From: Devosia ginsengisoli
GTDB taxonomy: Bacteria > Pseudomonadota > Alphaproteobacteria > Rhizobiales > Devosiaceae
Length of the DNA stretch: 64,000 nucleotides
Assembly (NCBI RefSeq): GCF_007859655.1
Contig: NZ_CP042304.1
Span: forward strand, 2,356,001 to 2,420,000
Direction: 5' to 3'
The notes under the pieces are model-generated. The model did not search any database. It was not told the origin of the DNA and was given only the letters and a program-made list of their open reading frames with translations. Of this stretch, positions 25,157 to 33,873 are shown in pieces. The stretch's first letter is position 1; the number at the start of each line of letters is the position of its first letter. The translations under genes were made by a program, and so were the position numbers.

Positions 25157-26254
25157 ATGAAGCCTACTGCCCGCGATTATTCCCTGATCGGGCGGAACGC
25201 GGAACTGGCCGTGGCCTCCGGCCTGGCAGCAGCCGAATGGTACCAGACCGATATACCCCGCTCGACCATAAAGGCGCTGATGAAGCGCTCGGACGGACCG
25301 GCCATCCGGGACACGCTCATATGGTTTGCCCTGCTCGTAGGGTGCGGCGCGGGCGCCTGGTATTTCTGGCCCTCGGCGTGGTCGATCCCGTTCTTTCTTG
25401 TCTATGGCGTGTTCTACGCATCGGCGGCGGATTCCCGCTGGCACGAATGCGGGCATGGCACCGCCTTCAAGACGCGCTGGATGAATGACGTGGTCTATCA
25501 CATGGCCAGCTTCATGATCCTGCGCGAGCCCACCATCTGGCGCTGGAGCCACACAAGGCACCATACCGACACCATCATCGTGGGCCGGGACCGCGAGATT
25601 TTCGGGCGGCGCCCGATCGACTTCGCCAAGCTGATCCTGAGCATCGTGCCGGTCTGGAACGTGTGCAAGGCGGTCTACAATATCACCCTGCATGCGCTGG
25701 GCCGCCTGACCGCGGAGGAGAAGACCTTCATTCCTGAAATGGAATGGCCGAAGGTTTATCGCGATGCGCGGATATGGCTCTCGGTCTATGCCGGCATCAT
25801 TGCGCTGGCCGTCGCGCTGCAATCATGGATGCCCGTGCTGCTATTCGGGCCGGTGCCCAAGATCTATGGCCACTGGCTCGCCTATTACCTGGGCGTGCTG
25901 CAGCATGCCGGGCTGGCCGAGGATGTGCTGGATCACCGGCTGAACTCGCGCACCGTCTACATGAATCCGGTGCTGCGCTTCGCCTACTGGAACATGAACT
26001 ATCACATCGAGCACCACATGTTCCCGATGGTGCCCTATCACAAGCTCCCCGAGCTGCATGAGATCATGAAGGCGGATACGCCCCCGCCGGACAAGAGTAC
26101 CTTCCACGCCTATCGCGACATCCTGCCGGTGCTGTGGCGGCAGAGCAAGGACCCCGACTATTTCCTGATCCGGGAATTGCCGCCCACCGCCAAGCCATAC
26201 CGCTCGGACCTGCATGGCGGCACCGTTATCGTCAACGCGGCGCAAGCCTCATGA
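25157..26254 (+). CDS. membrane di-iron fatty-acid-desaturase-like oxygenase (MocD-like)
   Basis: A 365-residue integral membrane oxygenase with the three histidine boxes of the desaturase/hydroxylase superfamily: HECGHG near 96-101, HTRHH near 132-136 and HIEHH near 283-287. Hydrophobic helices lie at about 50-90 and 210-255. With the Rieske ferredoxin and the ferredoxin reductase that follow, it matches the MocDEF arrangement known from rhizopine (3-O-methyl-scyllo-inosamine) catabolism, where the trio is proposed to demethylate. ATG 25157 has GGGAG upstream; the open frame back to 24980 has no family similarity. The real substrate here is unknown. It ends in an ATGA overlap with the ferredoxin gene. 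Confidence 0.88.
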   Translation: MKPTARDYSLIGRNAELAVASGLAAAEWYQTDIPRSTIKALMKRSDGPAIRDTLIWFALLVGCGAGAWYFWPSAWSIPFFLVYGVFYASAADSRWHECGHGTAFKTRWMNDVVYHMASFMILREPTIWRWSHTRHHTDTIIVGRDREIFGRRPIDFAKLILSIVPVWNVCKAVYNITLHALGRLTAEEKTFIPEMEWPKVYRDARIWLSVYAGIIALAVALQSWMPVLLFGPVPKIYGHWLAYYLGVLQHAGLAEDVLDHRLNSRTVYMNPVLRFAYWNMNYHIEHHMFPMVPYHKLPELHEIMKADTPPPDKSTFHAYRDILPVLWRQSKDPDYFLIRELPPTAKPYRSDLHGGTVIVNAAQAS

Positions 26255-26583
26255 GCGGTGAACTGACCTGGCACCAAGCCTGCAACAGCGACGACGTCGA
26301 GCTGGAAGACGTGCTGGGCGTCACCATCGCCGGCAATCGCGTCGCCATCTATCGCAGCCCCGATGACCGTTTCTATGCCACCGAGGGCCTGTGCACCCAC
26401 GAGCAGGTCAAACTCGAGGACGGGCTGGTGATGGACGACATCATCGAATGCCCCAAGCATAATGGCCGGTTCAACTATCGCACCGGCGAGGCCAGGGGCG
26501 CCCCGGCCTGCATCAACCTGCGCACCATGCCCACCAAGGTCGAGGGCGGCGTGGTCTATGTCGGACTGGCCAATGGCGGCTGA
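26251..26583 (+). CDS. Rieske-type [2Fe-2S] ferredoxin (MocE-like)
   Basis: A 110-residue soluble Rieske ferredoxin. Iron-sulfur ligands are in CTHEQ (C-x-H, about 47-49) and CPKHNGRF (C-x2-H, about 71-74). There is no signal peptide or membrane anchor, so it is a cytoplasmic electron carrier between the reductase encoded next and the di-iron oxygenase encoded before. Start and stop overlap both neighbours (ATGA at 26251; reductase ATG at 26573), indicating translational coupling. Confidence 0.92.
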   Translation: MSGELTWHQACNSDDVELEDVLGVTIAGNRVAIYRSPDDRFYATEGLCTHEQVKLEDGLVMDDIIECPKHNGRFNYRTGEARGAPACINLRTMPTKVEGGVVYVGLANGG

Positions 26584-27814
26584 CCCCATTGTCATTATCG
26601 GCGGCGGGGAAAGCGCGGCCTGCGCCATTGCCGGACTACGGTCCGAAGGCTATCGCGGCCCGGTTGTGTGGGTGTGCGAGGAAGCCATCCACGCCTATGA
26701 GCGCCCGACGCTCTCCAAGCAGTTTCTCGGCTCCGGCGATGCGCGGCCATCGAGCGTCATTCCGGCGGAACTGCTCGACGACCCCGGCATCGACATCCGC
26801 CTCGATACCAGGGCAACGCACCTCGATGCCGGCAATCGCCTGGTGACGCTGAATGGGTCGGAGCAGATCGCCTATTCCGGCCTGCTGCTCGCGACCGGTG
26901 CCGAGGCGCGCGACCTCGACCTTCCCGGCCGCAACCCCGCCCGCTGGTTGACCCTGCGCCGGGCGAGCGATGCGGCGCGGTTGCGGCCCTGTCTCAACGC
27001 GCAGAGCCGCATCGTTATTGTCGGCGCCGGCCTGATCGGGCTCGAACTTGCTGCGGCGGCCCGCATGGCGGGTGCCCAGGTCACTGTCATCGAGAGCCAG
27101 GACCGGCCTCTCGCCCGAGTCCTGCCGCCCGCCATAGCGGACATCGCCCTGGCCCGGCATCGGCGCATGGGTGTGGCGTTCCAGTTTGGGGCGAGCATTG
27201 CCGGCGTGGAGAGCGGGCCGGAGGGCGAACGGATCGTGCTCGGCTCGGGCGCCGAAATCACTGCCGATCTGGTGCTGGTCGCCATCGGCAGCGTGCCCAG
27301 AACCGAGCTGGCGGAAAGCGCCGGCCTCGCCATCGCCAATGGCGTGGCCCTGGATGCGCAATTGCGGACTTCGCATCCTGATATCTGGGCCAGCGGCGAT
27401 TGCTGCGCCTTTCCGCTCGATGGCCGCATGGTACGGCTCGAAAGCTGGGAAGCCGCGCGGCTCTTGGGCGAGATCGCCGGACGCAACATGGCCGGCCGTG
27501 CGCTGCAGGCCGATATCCTCCCATGGTTCTGGTCGGACCAGTATGACCTCGGCATCCAGGGCCTCGGCCTGCCGCCGGATGGGGCGACGGTGGTTCACCG
27601 CACCTTGGGGCCGGACAGCGCGCTCGCGTTTGTCCTCTGCCCAGAGGGTCGCCTGCGGGCCATTCAGGGCATAGGGCCGGAAACCTCGATCGCCAAACAT
27701 ATCAAGCGCGCCAGACAGTTCATCCGCGACGGCGCGGTCTCCGACCCCGCAATCCTGCAGGATGCGGACCAGTCCATCTGGGCGGCCTTCCGGCCGCTGG
27801 CGGTCGCGTCATGA
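26573..27814 (+). CDS. NAD(P)H:ferredoxin reductase, FAD-dependent (MocF-like)
   Basis: A 413-residue flavoprotein of the pyridine-nucleotide-disulfide class used with oxygenase ferredoxins. The FAD motif IVIIGGGESAACAIAGLR lies at about 6-23, the NAD(P) motif IVIVGAGLIGLELAAAARMAGA at about 146-167, and the second FAD-contact segment WASGDCCAFP at about 275-284. A C-terminal ferredoxin-reductase domain ends the protein (WFWSDQYDLGIQGLG near 316-330). It hands electrons to the Rieske ferredoxin. It overlaps the gene before by 11 bp and the gene after by 4 bp. Confidence 0.92.
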   Translation: MAADPIVIIGGGESAACAIAGLRSEGYRGPVVWVCEEAIHAYERPTLSKQFLGSGDARPSSVIPAELLDDPGIDIRLDTRATHLDAGNRLVTLNGSEQIAYSGLLLATGAEARDLDLPGRNPARWLTLRRASDAARLRPCLNAQSRIVIVGAGLIGLELAAAARMAGAQVTVIESQDRPLARVLPPAIADIALARHRRMGVAFQFGASIAGVESGPEGERIVLGSGAEITADLVLVAIGSVPRTELAESAGLAIANGVALDAQLRTSHPDIWASGDCCAFPLDGRMVRLESWEAARLLGEIAGRNMAGRALQADILPWFWSDQYDLGIQGLGLPPDGATVVHRTLGPDSALAFVLCPEGRLRAIQGIGPETSIAKHIKRARQFIRDGAVSDPAILQDADQSIWAAFRPLAVAS

Positions 27815-29121
27815 ACCAGCTTCCGTTCAATCCCGCCCTGTCGGCAAGCATCTATGCCGAAGCGCTGGCCGAACTGGCGGCGCTCGACCTGGCCCCCGGC
27901 ACCAAGGGCCTGCTGCCGCAAAACTGCCCGATCCCGTTCGGCGACGTGGGCCGGAAAGGCTGGAACCTGTTCCGCAGCGACGTGTCCTTCCCCGTCGCCA
28001 CGCTGCGCATGTCGGCACTCGAACGCAACAGCCGGACCATGCAGACCTATCTGGGCGCCAACGGGGTCTCGCTGGCGCCGCATGGCAAGACCAGCATGGC
28101 GCCGCAGCTTTTTGCCCGGCAGATCGCCGACGGCGCCTGGGGCATTACCATTTCTAGTGTCGCCCATCTGGCCGTGTGCCTGCATTTCGGTTTCAGGCGC
28201 CTGATCATCGCCAACCAGGTCATCGGCACTGCCGAGATCGACTATGTGGCGAGCGTGCTGGCCCGGACGCCCGACCTGGAACTCTTCATCCTGGTCGACT
28301 CGGTGGCGGGCGCGGAAAGGCTGGCGCGCTGCCACCAATCCGGAAACCTGCCGCAATGCCTGCTGGAAATCGGCTATACCGGCGGCCGCGCCGGTTGCCG
28401 TAGTATCGAAGACGCACTCGCCACTGTAGCCGCGATCCGCAGCGCCGGCCTGCCGCTGCACGGTGTTGCCGGCTTTGAGGGTCTGCTTCCCGATGTGGCG
28501 CTGGTCGACGAATTCCTCGACCGCATCTGCGGCATTGCCGTGCAATGCGACGCGCTGAATGCCTTTGCCGATCCCGGTGAAATCCTGCTGTCGGCGGGCG
28601 GCTCGGCTTACTACGATCGCCTGGCGCAGCGGCTGCAGGCCTCGGCATTGGCCGGGCGGACCCGGATGGTCGCCCGCAGCGGTTGCTACCTGACCCACGA
28701 TTCCGGCACCTACGAGACGGCTTTCGCCGCCGTGCGCCAGCGCGATCAGGCTCTGCCGGCCGATGGCTTCGAGCCCGCTCTGCTGGTCTTCGCCCAGGTC
28801 CTGTCCCGGCCCGAACCCGAAAAGGCGATCATCTCGCTCGGCCGCCGCGACGTGGGCACCGATGGCGGCATGCCGGTGCCCTTGCTGCATTTCCGCCCCG
28901 GCCGTGACGCCGGCCCAGCGCCTCTCGGCAGGGACATGCACCTTACCGGCGTCAACGACCAGCACGGGCATCTGGCCCTGCCGGCCGATGCCGACCTGGC
29001 GGTGGGAGACATAGTCGGCTTCGGCATCTCCCACCCCTGCACCACCTTCGACAAATGGCAGGTGCTGCTGGCGGTCGATGACGACTGGACGGTCATCGAT
29101 GCCATCAAGACCTTTTTCTAG
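27811..29121 (+). CDS. fold-III PLP enzyme, D-serine dehydratase/D-threonine aldolase-like
   Basis: A 436-residue member of the alanine-racemase-like (fold III) group. The PLP lysine is in LAPHGKTSMAPQ near 88-99. The C-terminal metal-binding signature, NDQHGHLAL then GFGISHPCTTFDKW near 405-418, corresponds to the His/Cys zinc site of D-serine dehydratase and D-threonine aldolase. It could remove ammonia from, or cleave, a D-amino acid or beta-hydroxy amino acid. It overlaps the reductase gene (ATGA), so it belongs to the same pathway as the MocDEF-like oxygenase: hydroxylation followed by PLP-dependent cleavage is the simplest reading (inference). Confidence 0.85.
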   Translation: MNQLPFNPALSASIYAEALAELAALDLAPGTKGLLPQNCPIPFGDVGRKGWNLFRSDVSFPVATLRMSALERNSRTMQTYLGANGVSLAPHGKTSMAPQLFARQIADGAWGITISSVAHLAVCLHFGFRRLIIANQVIGTAEIDYVASVLARTPDLELFILVDSVAGAERLARCHQSGNLPQCLLEIGYTGGRAGCRSIEDALATVAAIRSAGLPLHGVAGFEGLLPDVALVDEFLDRICGIAVQCDALNAFADPGEILLSAGGSAYYDRLAQRLQASALAGRTRMVARSGCYLTHDSGTYETAFAAVRQRDQALPADGFEPALLVFAQVLSRPEPEKAIISLGRRDVGTDGGMPVPLLHFRPGRDAGPAPLGRDMHLTGVNDQHGHLALPADADLAVGDIVGFGISHPCTTFDKWQVLLAVDDDWTVIDAIKTFF

Positions 29122-29193
29122 CCCGGCGGCGCGCTGCCTTTGCGCCTGCCGACCACCAATACGGCTCTGGTAAAATCAGGAGGAAGACCGAGC

Positions 29194-30645
29194 ATGATGA
29201 AGAAGACCAAATGGATGCTGGCCATGGCGGCCGCGATGCTGGCCAGCACGGCGGCATTGGCACAGGATGTTCCCACCCTGCGGATCATGACCCTGTTCAA
29301 TCCCGACGCCACCTGGACCAATGATGGCGTGGATGCGGTCGAAGCCGCGCTGAACCCGGTTCTGGAGGAAAAGATCGGCGCCCATATCGATCTGATTCCG
29401 ATTCCGTGGGGCGACTACAACCAGCGCATGAGCCTGGTCATGTCGTCGCGCGAGCCGTTCGACATCGCCATGACGTCGTCGTGGATCAACAATTTCTACC
29501 GCAATGTCAGCCAGCAAAACCTGCTGGCGCTGGACGAGTATCTCGATGACGTGCCGCAACTGCAGGCGGACATTCCGCCCGAACTGCTGAAAGTCGGAAC
29601 CGTCAACGGCAAGCTTTACGGCATTCCGGTGCAGCAGATGTTCCCGAAAACCTTCGGCTTCAACACCCGCGCCGACCTGGTCGAGAAATACAATATCGAC
29701 CTGGCCTCGATCACCTCATACGAGCAGTTGACGCCCATCTTCGAGGAAGTCGTGGCCGGCGAAGGCGAGGGCTTCTATGCCTTCGGCGGCAAGGTGGCGG
29801 CGGCGGCCGAACTGTTCGGCTATGACCCTGTCGCGACCTCGGGCACCTACACGCTGCTTGCCGTGAAGATGGACGATCCGGAGCGGAATATCGTCAACTT
29901 CTACGCCACGCCCGAATATCGCGCGCAGGTCAAGCTGCGCCGCCAATGGCATGAAATGGGCCTGACCGATCCCAACCCGATGAACCGCGACCAGTTCCTC
30001 TCCGCCGTCACGGCGGGCACGGTCGGCTTCAACATGGACAGCGCCCAGGACCGCCCGACGCATCGCATCTTCCAGGGCCTGCCCTTCCAGCCCAAGCGCA
30101 TCGCGCCCATTGCCTTGACCACCGCGGCGATGAACGCCTCCATGTGGTCGGTATCGGCCGACAGCGAGCATCCGGTGGAAGCCCTGCGGCTGATCCATCT
30201 GCTCAATACCGATGCCGAAGTGGTCAACGGTCTGGCGCTCGGCGTCGAGGGCGTCAACTGGCAGTGGAATGCCGACAAGACCCTGGTCGAGCTGCTCGAC
30301 AAGGCGTCCTATTGGCCCAATATCAAGTGGGTCTGGGGCAACAGCTTCCTGATCTATCCGCAGAAGGCATCCGATATCGCCGATAACGAGGAATCCCTGC
30401 GCATGAATGCCGAGGCGACACCCTCCGTCATGCTCGGCTTTGCCTTCGATATCACCCCGGTCGAGAATGAAATGGCCGCTCTGGGCTCCATCATTCCCAA
30501 TCTCGAAGCCCTCGATAACGGGCGCGTCGAGGATGTGGACAGCTTCCTTGACCAGCAGCTCGCGGAAATGGAGGTTGCCGGCCTGCCGCGGGTGATCGAG
30601 GAATTGCAGCGCCAGATCGACGCCTGGCTGGCCACTTCGAACTGA
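29194..30645 (+). CDS. sugar ABC transporter substrate-binding protein, LplA/YtcQ-like (SBP1)
   Basis: A 483-residue exported binding protein: signal peptide MMKKTKWMLAMAAAMLASTAALAQ, then DVPTLRIMTLF. It belongs to the large oligosaccharide-binding group paired with LplB/LplC permeases (Bacillus YtcQ, LipO). No permease is encoded next to it on this strand. It is clearly paralogous to SBP2 (40964-42414), with the same length and long identical stretches such as ALDEYLDDVP and TTAAMNASM. It probably shares the LplBC permease of the facing operon. AGGAGGAAG lies at 29178-29186. Its place between the PLP enzyme and the CE15-like esterase suggests that it binds a uronate-containing oligosaccharide. 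Confidence 0.9.
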   Translation: MMKKTKWMLAMAAAMLASTAALAQDVPTLRIMTLFNPDATWTNDGVDAVEAALNPVLEEKIGAHIDLIPIPWGDYNQRMSLVMSSREPFDIAMTSSWINNFYRNVSQQNLLALDEYLDDVPQLQADIPPELLKVGTVNGKLYGIPVQQMFPKTFGFNTRADLVEKYNIDLASITSYEQLTPIFEEVVAGEGEGFYAFGGKVAAAAELFGYDPVATSGTYTLLAVKMDDPERNIVNFYATPEYRAQVKLRRQWHEMGLTDPNPMNRDQFLSAVTAGTVGFNMDSAQDRPTHRIFQGLPFQPKRIAPIALTTAAMNASMWSVSADSEHPVEALRLIHLLNTDAEVVNGLALGVEGVNWQWNADKTLVELLDKASYWPNIKWVWGNSFLIYPQKASDIADNEESLRMNAEATPSVMLGFAFDITPVENEMAALGSIIPNLEALDNGRVEDVDSFLDQQLAEMEVAGLPRVIEELQRQIDAWLATSN

Positions 30646-30651
30646 TCTATG

Positions 30652-30678
30652 CGGGCCCGCGGAAATCCTGCGGGCCCG
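30652..30678 (+). promoter_or_regulatory. intercistronic hairpin after SBP1
   Basis: CGGGCCCGC (30652-30660), 9-nt loop, GCGGGCCCG (30670-30678), with no T-run. Such stems between a binding-protein gene and downstream genes commonly protect the upstream mRNA so that the binding protein is made in excess. Confidence 0.55.
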
Positions 30679-30703
30679 ACCACATTCGCCCATGGAGGGG
30701 TTC

Positions 30704-31844
30704 ATGACCGGCGCCGTCACTACACTGACCGAGCTCAATTTCGACGACAGCCTGGTATCGGAAGCGGTCCCTGCCCTCTTTGAAGCCGGACGCGTGCCCG
30801 AGAATGCGCGGGCGACCTGGCTCGATCGCTTCGCGCGGGAAATCTATGGCGTCATGCCGCCGGCCCCCGACAGCATCACCATCGAACGCTTTCCGATTGC
30901 CGGCGAGACCGCCGAGCGTATTTCCATCACGCTGAAAGTCGCAGAACGGCAGTTCAGGGTAGACGCTGCGCTCTGGTTGCCCGCCGGGCATGACGGCAAG
31001 CCGCTTCCGATCGCGCTGGGCCTCGATTTTCTCGGCCCGGCCGGCACGTTTTTCGGCGATGGCTATCCCATCGACCCCGATGCGCGGATTTCCCGCTCGT
31101 CGGGCGGCCGCCTGTCCGAGAGCCATCGCGGCATTACCGGCTATCGCTGGCCGGTCAAGCAGATCAACGACGCCGGCTATGCGGTCCTGACCCAGCTGCT
31201 ACGGCTCATGGGTGCCGGATTCCGAGAGTGAATGGCAGGGCGTCGGCGTCTGGCCGCTCACCCGGCCGGACCCGGCCCAGCCGCAACCGGGCGCCATCGC
31301 CCTTTGGGCCTGGTCGATCAGCCGGCTGATCGATGTGGCCGAACGGCTTCCCGAGATCAACGCGAGCCGGGTGATCGCCGCCGGCCATTCGCGGCTTGGC
31401 AAGGCCGTCCTGCTCGCGGCGGCCAGTGACACCCGCATCGGCGCCGTGCTGGTCAACAATTCCGGTTGTCTCGGCGCCAGCCTCAGCAGTCGCGATCTGG
31501 GTGAGACCCCGGCGGAAATGCTGGCGCGGTTCCCGCATTGGACCTCCCCCAATCCGGCGCCGGCAGGCGCAGCCCCGCTTGATCAGCACCATCTGCTGGC
31601 TTCGGTTGCGCCGCGGCGCCTCTATGTCGCCAGCGCCTCGGAGGATCACTGGTGCGACCCCAAGGGGGAATATCTCGCTCTCGCGGGCGCCGCGCCGATG
31701 TGGCAGCAGACCCTGTCCCCGTTGCAGGAAGCGTGGCACGAGGATGCCGAATGCCGGTCCGGCGCCATCGGCTGGCACCTGCGGCCGGGGCCGCACGACA
31801 TTCGCCCCTATGATTGGGCGCGCTTCCTGCGCTTCGTCGCCTGA
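30704..31844 (+). pseudogene. CE15-like glucuronoyl esterase, single-base frameshift
   Basis: Two frames together make an alpha/beta-hydrolase of about 379 residues of the glucuronoyl-esterase type. Frame one (30704 to 31231) gives the N-terminal half. Frame two carries GHSRLGK with the nucleophile Ser, NNSGCLGASLSSRDLGET, and the C-terminal GPHDIRPYDW with the catalytic His. Removing one C from CCC at 31191-31193 joins AVLT to SCYGSW without a stop. CE15 enzymes cleave esters of (4-O-methyl-)glucuronic acid. ATG 30704 has GGAGGGG upstream. No signal peptide is seen, so action on imported oligosaccharides is likely. The frameshift may be a sequencing error. It ends 7 bp from the convergent FAH gene. 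Confidence 0.75.
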
Positions 31845-31851
31845 CCGGCAG

Positions 31852-32697
31852 TTACTGCACTGCGGCAACAACGTTGCGCAGCAATCCGACCCGCTCGATT
31901 TCCACCTCGACCACCATGCCCGCCGTGAGGAAAACCGGCGGCTTGCGCCCGGCACCGGCGCCGGCAGGCGTGCCGGTGACCAGCACGTCGCCCGCGGCCA
32001 GTGGCGTGAAGCGGGAGACATAGGCGATGATGTCGCGAACCGAGAACAGCATGTCCGCCGTGCTGGCGCTCTGCATGACAGCACCGTCGACGCGCGTGGC
32101 TATGGCCAGTTGGCTCGGATCGCCGACCTCGTCCGCCGTGACCAGGAATGGCCCGAAAGCGCCGGTGCCGGGAAAGTTCTTGCCGGCGGTATATTGGCTG
32201 GAATGGCGCTGCCAGTCCCGCATCGTCGCGTCATTGTAGCAGGCATAGCCCGCGATATGGTCCAGCGCCGCCGCCTCTGCGATGCCGTGGCCGGGCGTGC
32301 CGATGACGACGGCGAGTTCGCCCTCGAAATCGAACATCGCCGATTCCGCTGACAGGGTCAGATTTTCGCCATGCCCGATCTGGGTATCGGCGAAGCGCAC
32401 GAACAGCGCCGGGTAGTCCGGGCGGCCGGTTTCATCGCCATGGGCGCGGTAATTGAGGCCGACGCAGATGATCTTGCCCGGATTGGCGATCACGGGCGCA
32501 TATTGCAGCGACGCGAGCGGATAGGGCGTGCCGTCCCGCAGGGCCGCAGCCGCCACCTGCTCCAGAGCCTGCCCGGCAATGGCGCTCTTGAGGTCGGGAA
32601 ACTGCCCCCGCATTCTGTCGGGAACGGCGTGGATCACCTCACCGCTGACAGGGCCGTAATGGGCGCTATCGCCGACGTTGAAGCTGGCAAATTTCAT
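31852..32697 (-). CDS. FAH-family hydrolase, candidate 2,4-diketo-3-deoxy-sugar-acid hydrolase
   Basis: A 281-residue fumarylacetoacetase-fold protein: KIICVGLNYRAH (about 74-85), metal ligands in FDFEGELAVVIG (about 122-133), YNDATMRDWQRHSSQYTAGKNF (about 153-174) and VTGTPAGAG near 247. Members of this group cleave 2,4-diketo-3-deoxy-L-fuconate or -rhamnonate to pyruvate and lactate, the last step of the non-phosphorylative deoxyhexose pathway (family knowledge). The neighbours (mutarotase, lactonase, aldose dehydrogenase) are earlier steps of that pathway, which is why I favour this function. Last gene of the minus-strand operon; its ATG overlaps the mutarotase stop. Confidence 0.85.
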   Translation of the reverse strand: MKFASFNVGDSAHYGPVSGEVIHAVPDRMRGQFPDLKSAIAGQALEQVAAAALRDGTPYPLASLQYAPVIANPGKIICVGLNYRAHGDETGRPDYPALFVRFADTQIGHGENLTLSAESAMFDFEGELAVVIGTPGHGIAEAAALDHIAGYACYNDATMRDWQRHSSQYTAGKNFPGTGAFGPFLVTADEVGDPSQLAIATRVDGAVMQSASTADMLFSVRDIIAYVSRFTPLAAGDVLVTGTPAGAGAGRKPPVFLTAGMVVEVEIERVGLLRNVVAAVQ

Positions 32698-33038
32698 GAT
32701 CCATGGGCTCCGTCTGGTGTTGAGGCACCGCCTGCAAGGGCGAGCGAAAAGATGATTGGGGCCGGCCGCCAGGGCTCAGCAAAGCATTCGGCAAGCGAGG
32801 CATGCCAGCGCGCGGCCTGTTGTTTGCTCTCCTCGGTCGGCTCGACCGGTGGGCCGGCATGGCGCCGGGTCAGCATGACGAGCAGGTCGTCGAGCCGGTA
32901 AATGTCCAGGATGTCATAGCCGCGCCGCGTATTGGCCGCATGGGGCGGCGTCATGCCATCGTGGATGGCTTCGTAGAGCGCGATCTTGTCGCGATGCAAC
33001 CGGCAGACAAAGACCTGCAATTCAGGCTGTGCGGTCAT
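32694..33038 (-). CDS. L-rhamnose/L-fucose mutarotase (RhaM family)
   Basis: A 114-residue ferredoxin-like-fold protein of the L-rhamnose mutarotase family (COG3254), with CRLHRDKIALYEAIHDGMTP near 10-30 and GYDILDIYRLDDLLVMLTRR near 37-56. It interconverts alpha and beta anomers so that the dehydrogenase receives the right form. Members act on L-rhamnose or L-fucose; the sequence alone does not decide. ATG 33038 is preferred over ATG 33044 because GGAGG at 33046-33050 then has normal spacing. It overlaps the lactonase gene by 17 bp. Confidence 0.85.
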   Translation of the reverse strand: MTAQPELQVFVCRLHRDKIALYEAIHDGMTPPHAANTRRGYDILDIYRLDDLLVMLTRRHAGPPVEPTEESKQQAARWHASLAECFAEPWRPAPIIFSLALAGGASTPDGAHGS

Positions 33039-33873
33039 GCGCATCCTCCAGTCTGTAGACCCGCATGGCATTGCCGCCGAACACCGCCGCGGTTTCCGCT
33101 TCATCGAGATCATCGAGCAGTTCCCGGCACAGCTGCAGCCAGTTGCCATAGCTGTCCCCCTTGGTCAGCACCGGCCAGTCGCTGCCCCAGAGCAGGCGCG
33201 ACGGCCCGAACAGGTCACGCAGAATGGCGACATGCTCGGCCACGATGGTGCGATCTGCCCCCGGCGGAAGCCGGGTCAGGAGGCCGGAAAGCTTGCAGGA
33301 AACATTCGGTTGTCCCGCGATTTGCCGCATGCTTTCACGCCATTCACCTCGCACTTTGCCTGCGGAAAGGTCGGGATTGCCACCATGATCGACGATCAGG
33401 TTCATGCCGGCATGGCTCTGAGCGAGTGCGGGGATCAATCCGAGCGCCGGACCGACTGCAAGACAGTCCAGCGCGAGGCCGTACCGATCGATCGCACCGA
33501 GCGCAGCGCCAGCTGAATCGGTGAGTGCGCCCGCACTGTCGGACAGCGCGGTGAAGGGCGGACGGAAGCCGACCAGGAGTGGCGTTTCCGCCATGCGGGC
33601 GATGCGGTCGGCCACGCCGGCCCGAGTGATTTCGAGCGGCGCCACGATGCCGCGAACGAAGCCGGCTGCTGCCGCATGCCTGCCGAGTTCGGCCAGCTCG
33701 TCTTCGCTATTGGCTGCCTGCACCAGGATCGTCCCGCCTATGCCGGCATCGCGCAATTGCGGGGCCAGTTCGGCGACTTCGAAATTGCGGCGCAACACGG
33801 CGTCGGCGGGTGGGATCCAGTCATAGAGGCCGGTTTCGAGACGCCAGAAATGCTGATGACTGTCGATGATCAC
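33022..33873 (-). CDS. amidohydrolase-superfamily sugar lactonase (fucono/rhamnono-lactonase-like)
   Basis: A 283-residue TIM-barrel hydrolase of the COG3618 group. MIIDSHQHFWRLE at the N-terminus gives the HxH metal/substrate site; DHGGNPD near 176-182 and LLWGSDWPVLTKG near 240-252 complete the usual set. Characterised relatives open L-fucono-1,5-lactone or L-rhamnono-lactone. It fits between the aldose dehydrogenase and an aldonate dehydratase; no dehydratase gene is present in this window. Its start overlaps the stop of the DUF2264 gene (ATGA). Confidence 0.88.
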   Translation of the reverse strand: MIIDSHQHFWRLETGLYDWIPPADAVLRRNFEVAELAPQLRDAGIGGTILVQAANSEDELAELGRHAAAAGFVRGIVAPLEITRAGVADRIARMAETPLLVGFRPPFTALSDSAGALTDSAGAALGAIDRYGLALDCLAVGPALGLIPALAQSHAGMNLIVDHGGNPDLSAGKVRGEWRESMRQIAGQPNVSCKLSGLLTRLPPGADRTIVAEHVAILRDLFGPSRLLWGSDWPVLTKGDSYGNWLQLCRELLDDLDEAETAAVFGGNAMRVYRLEDAHDRTA

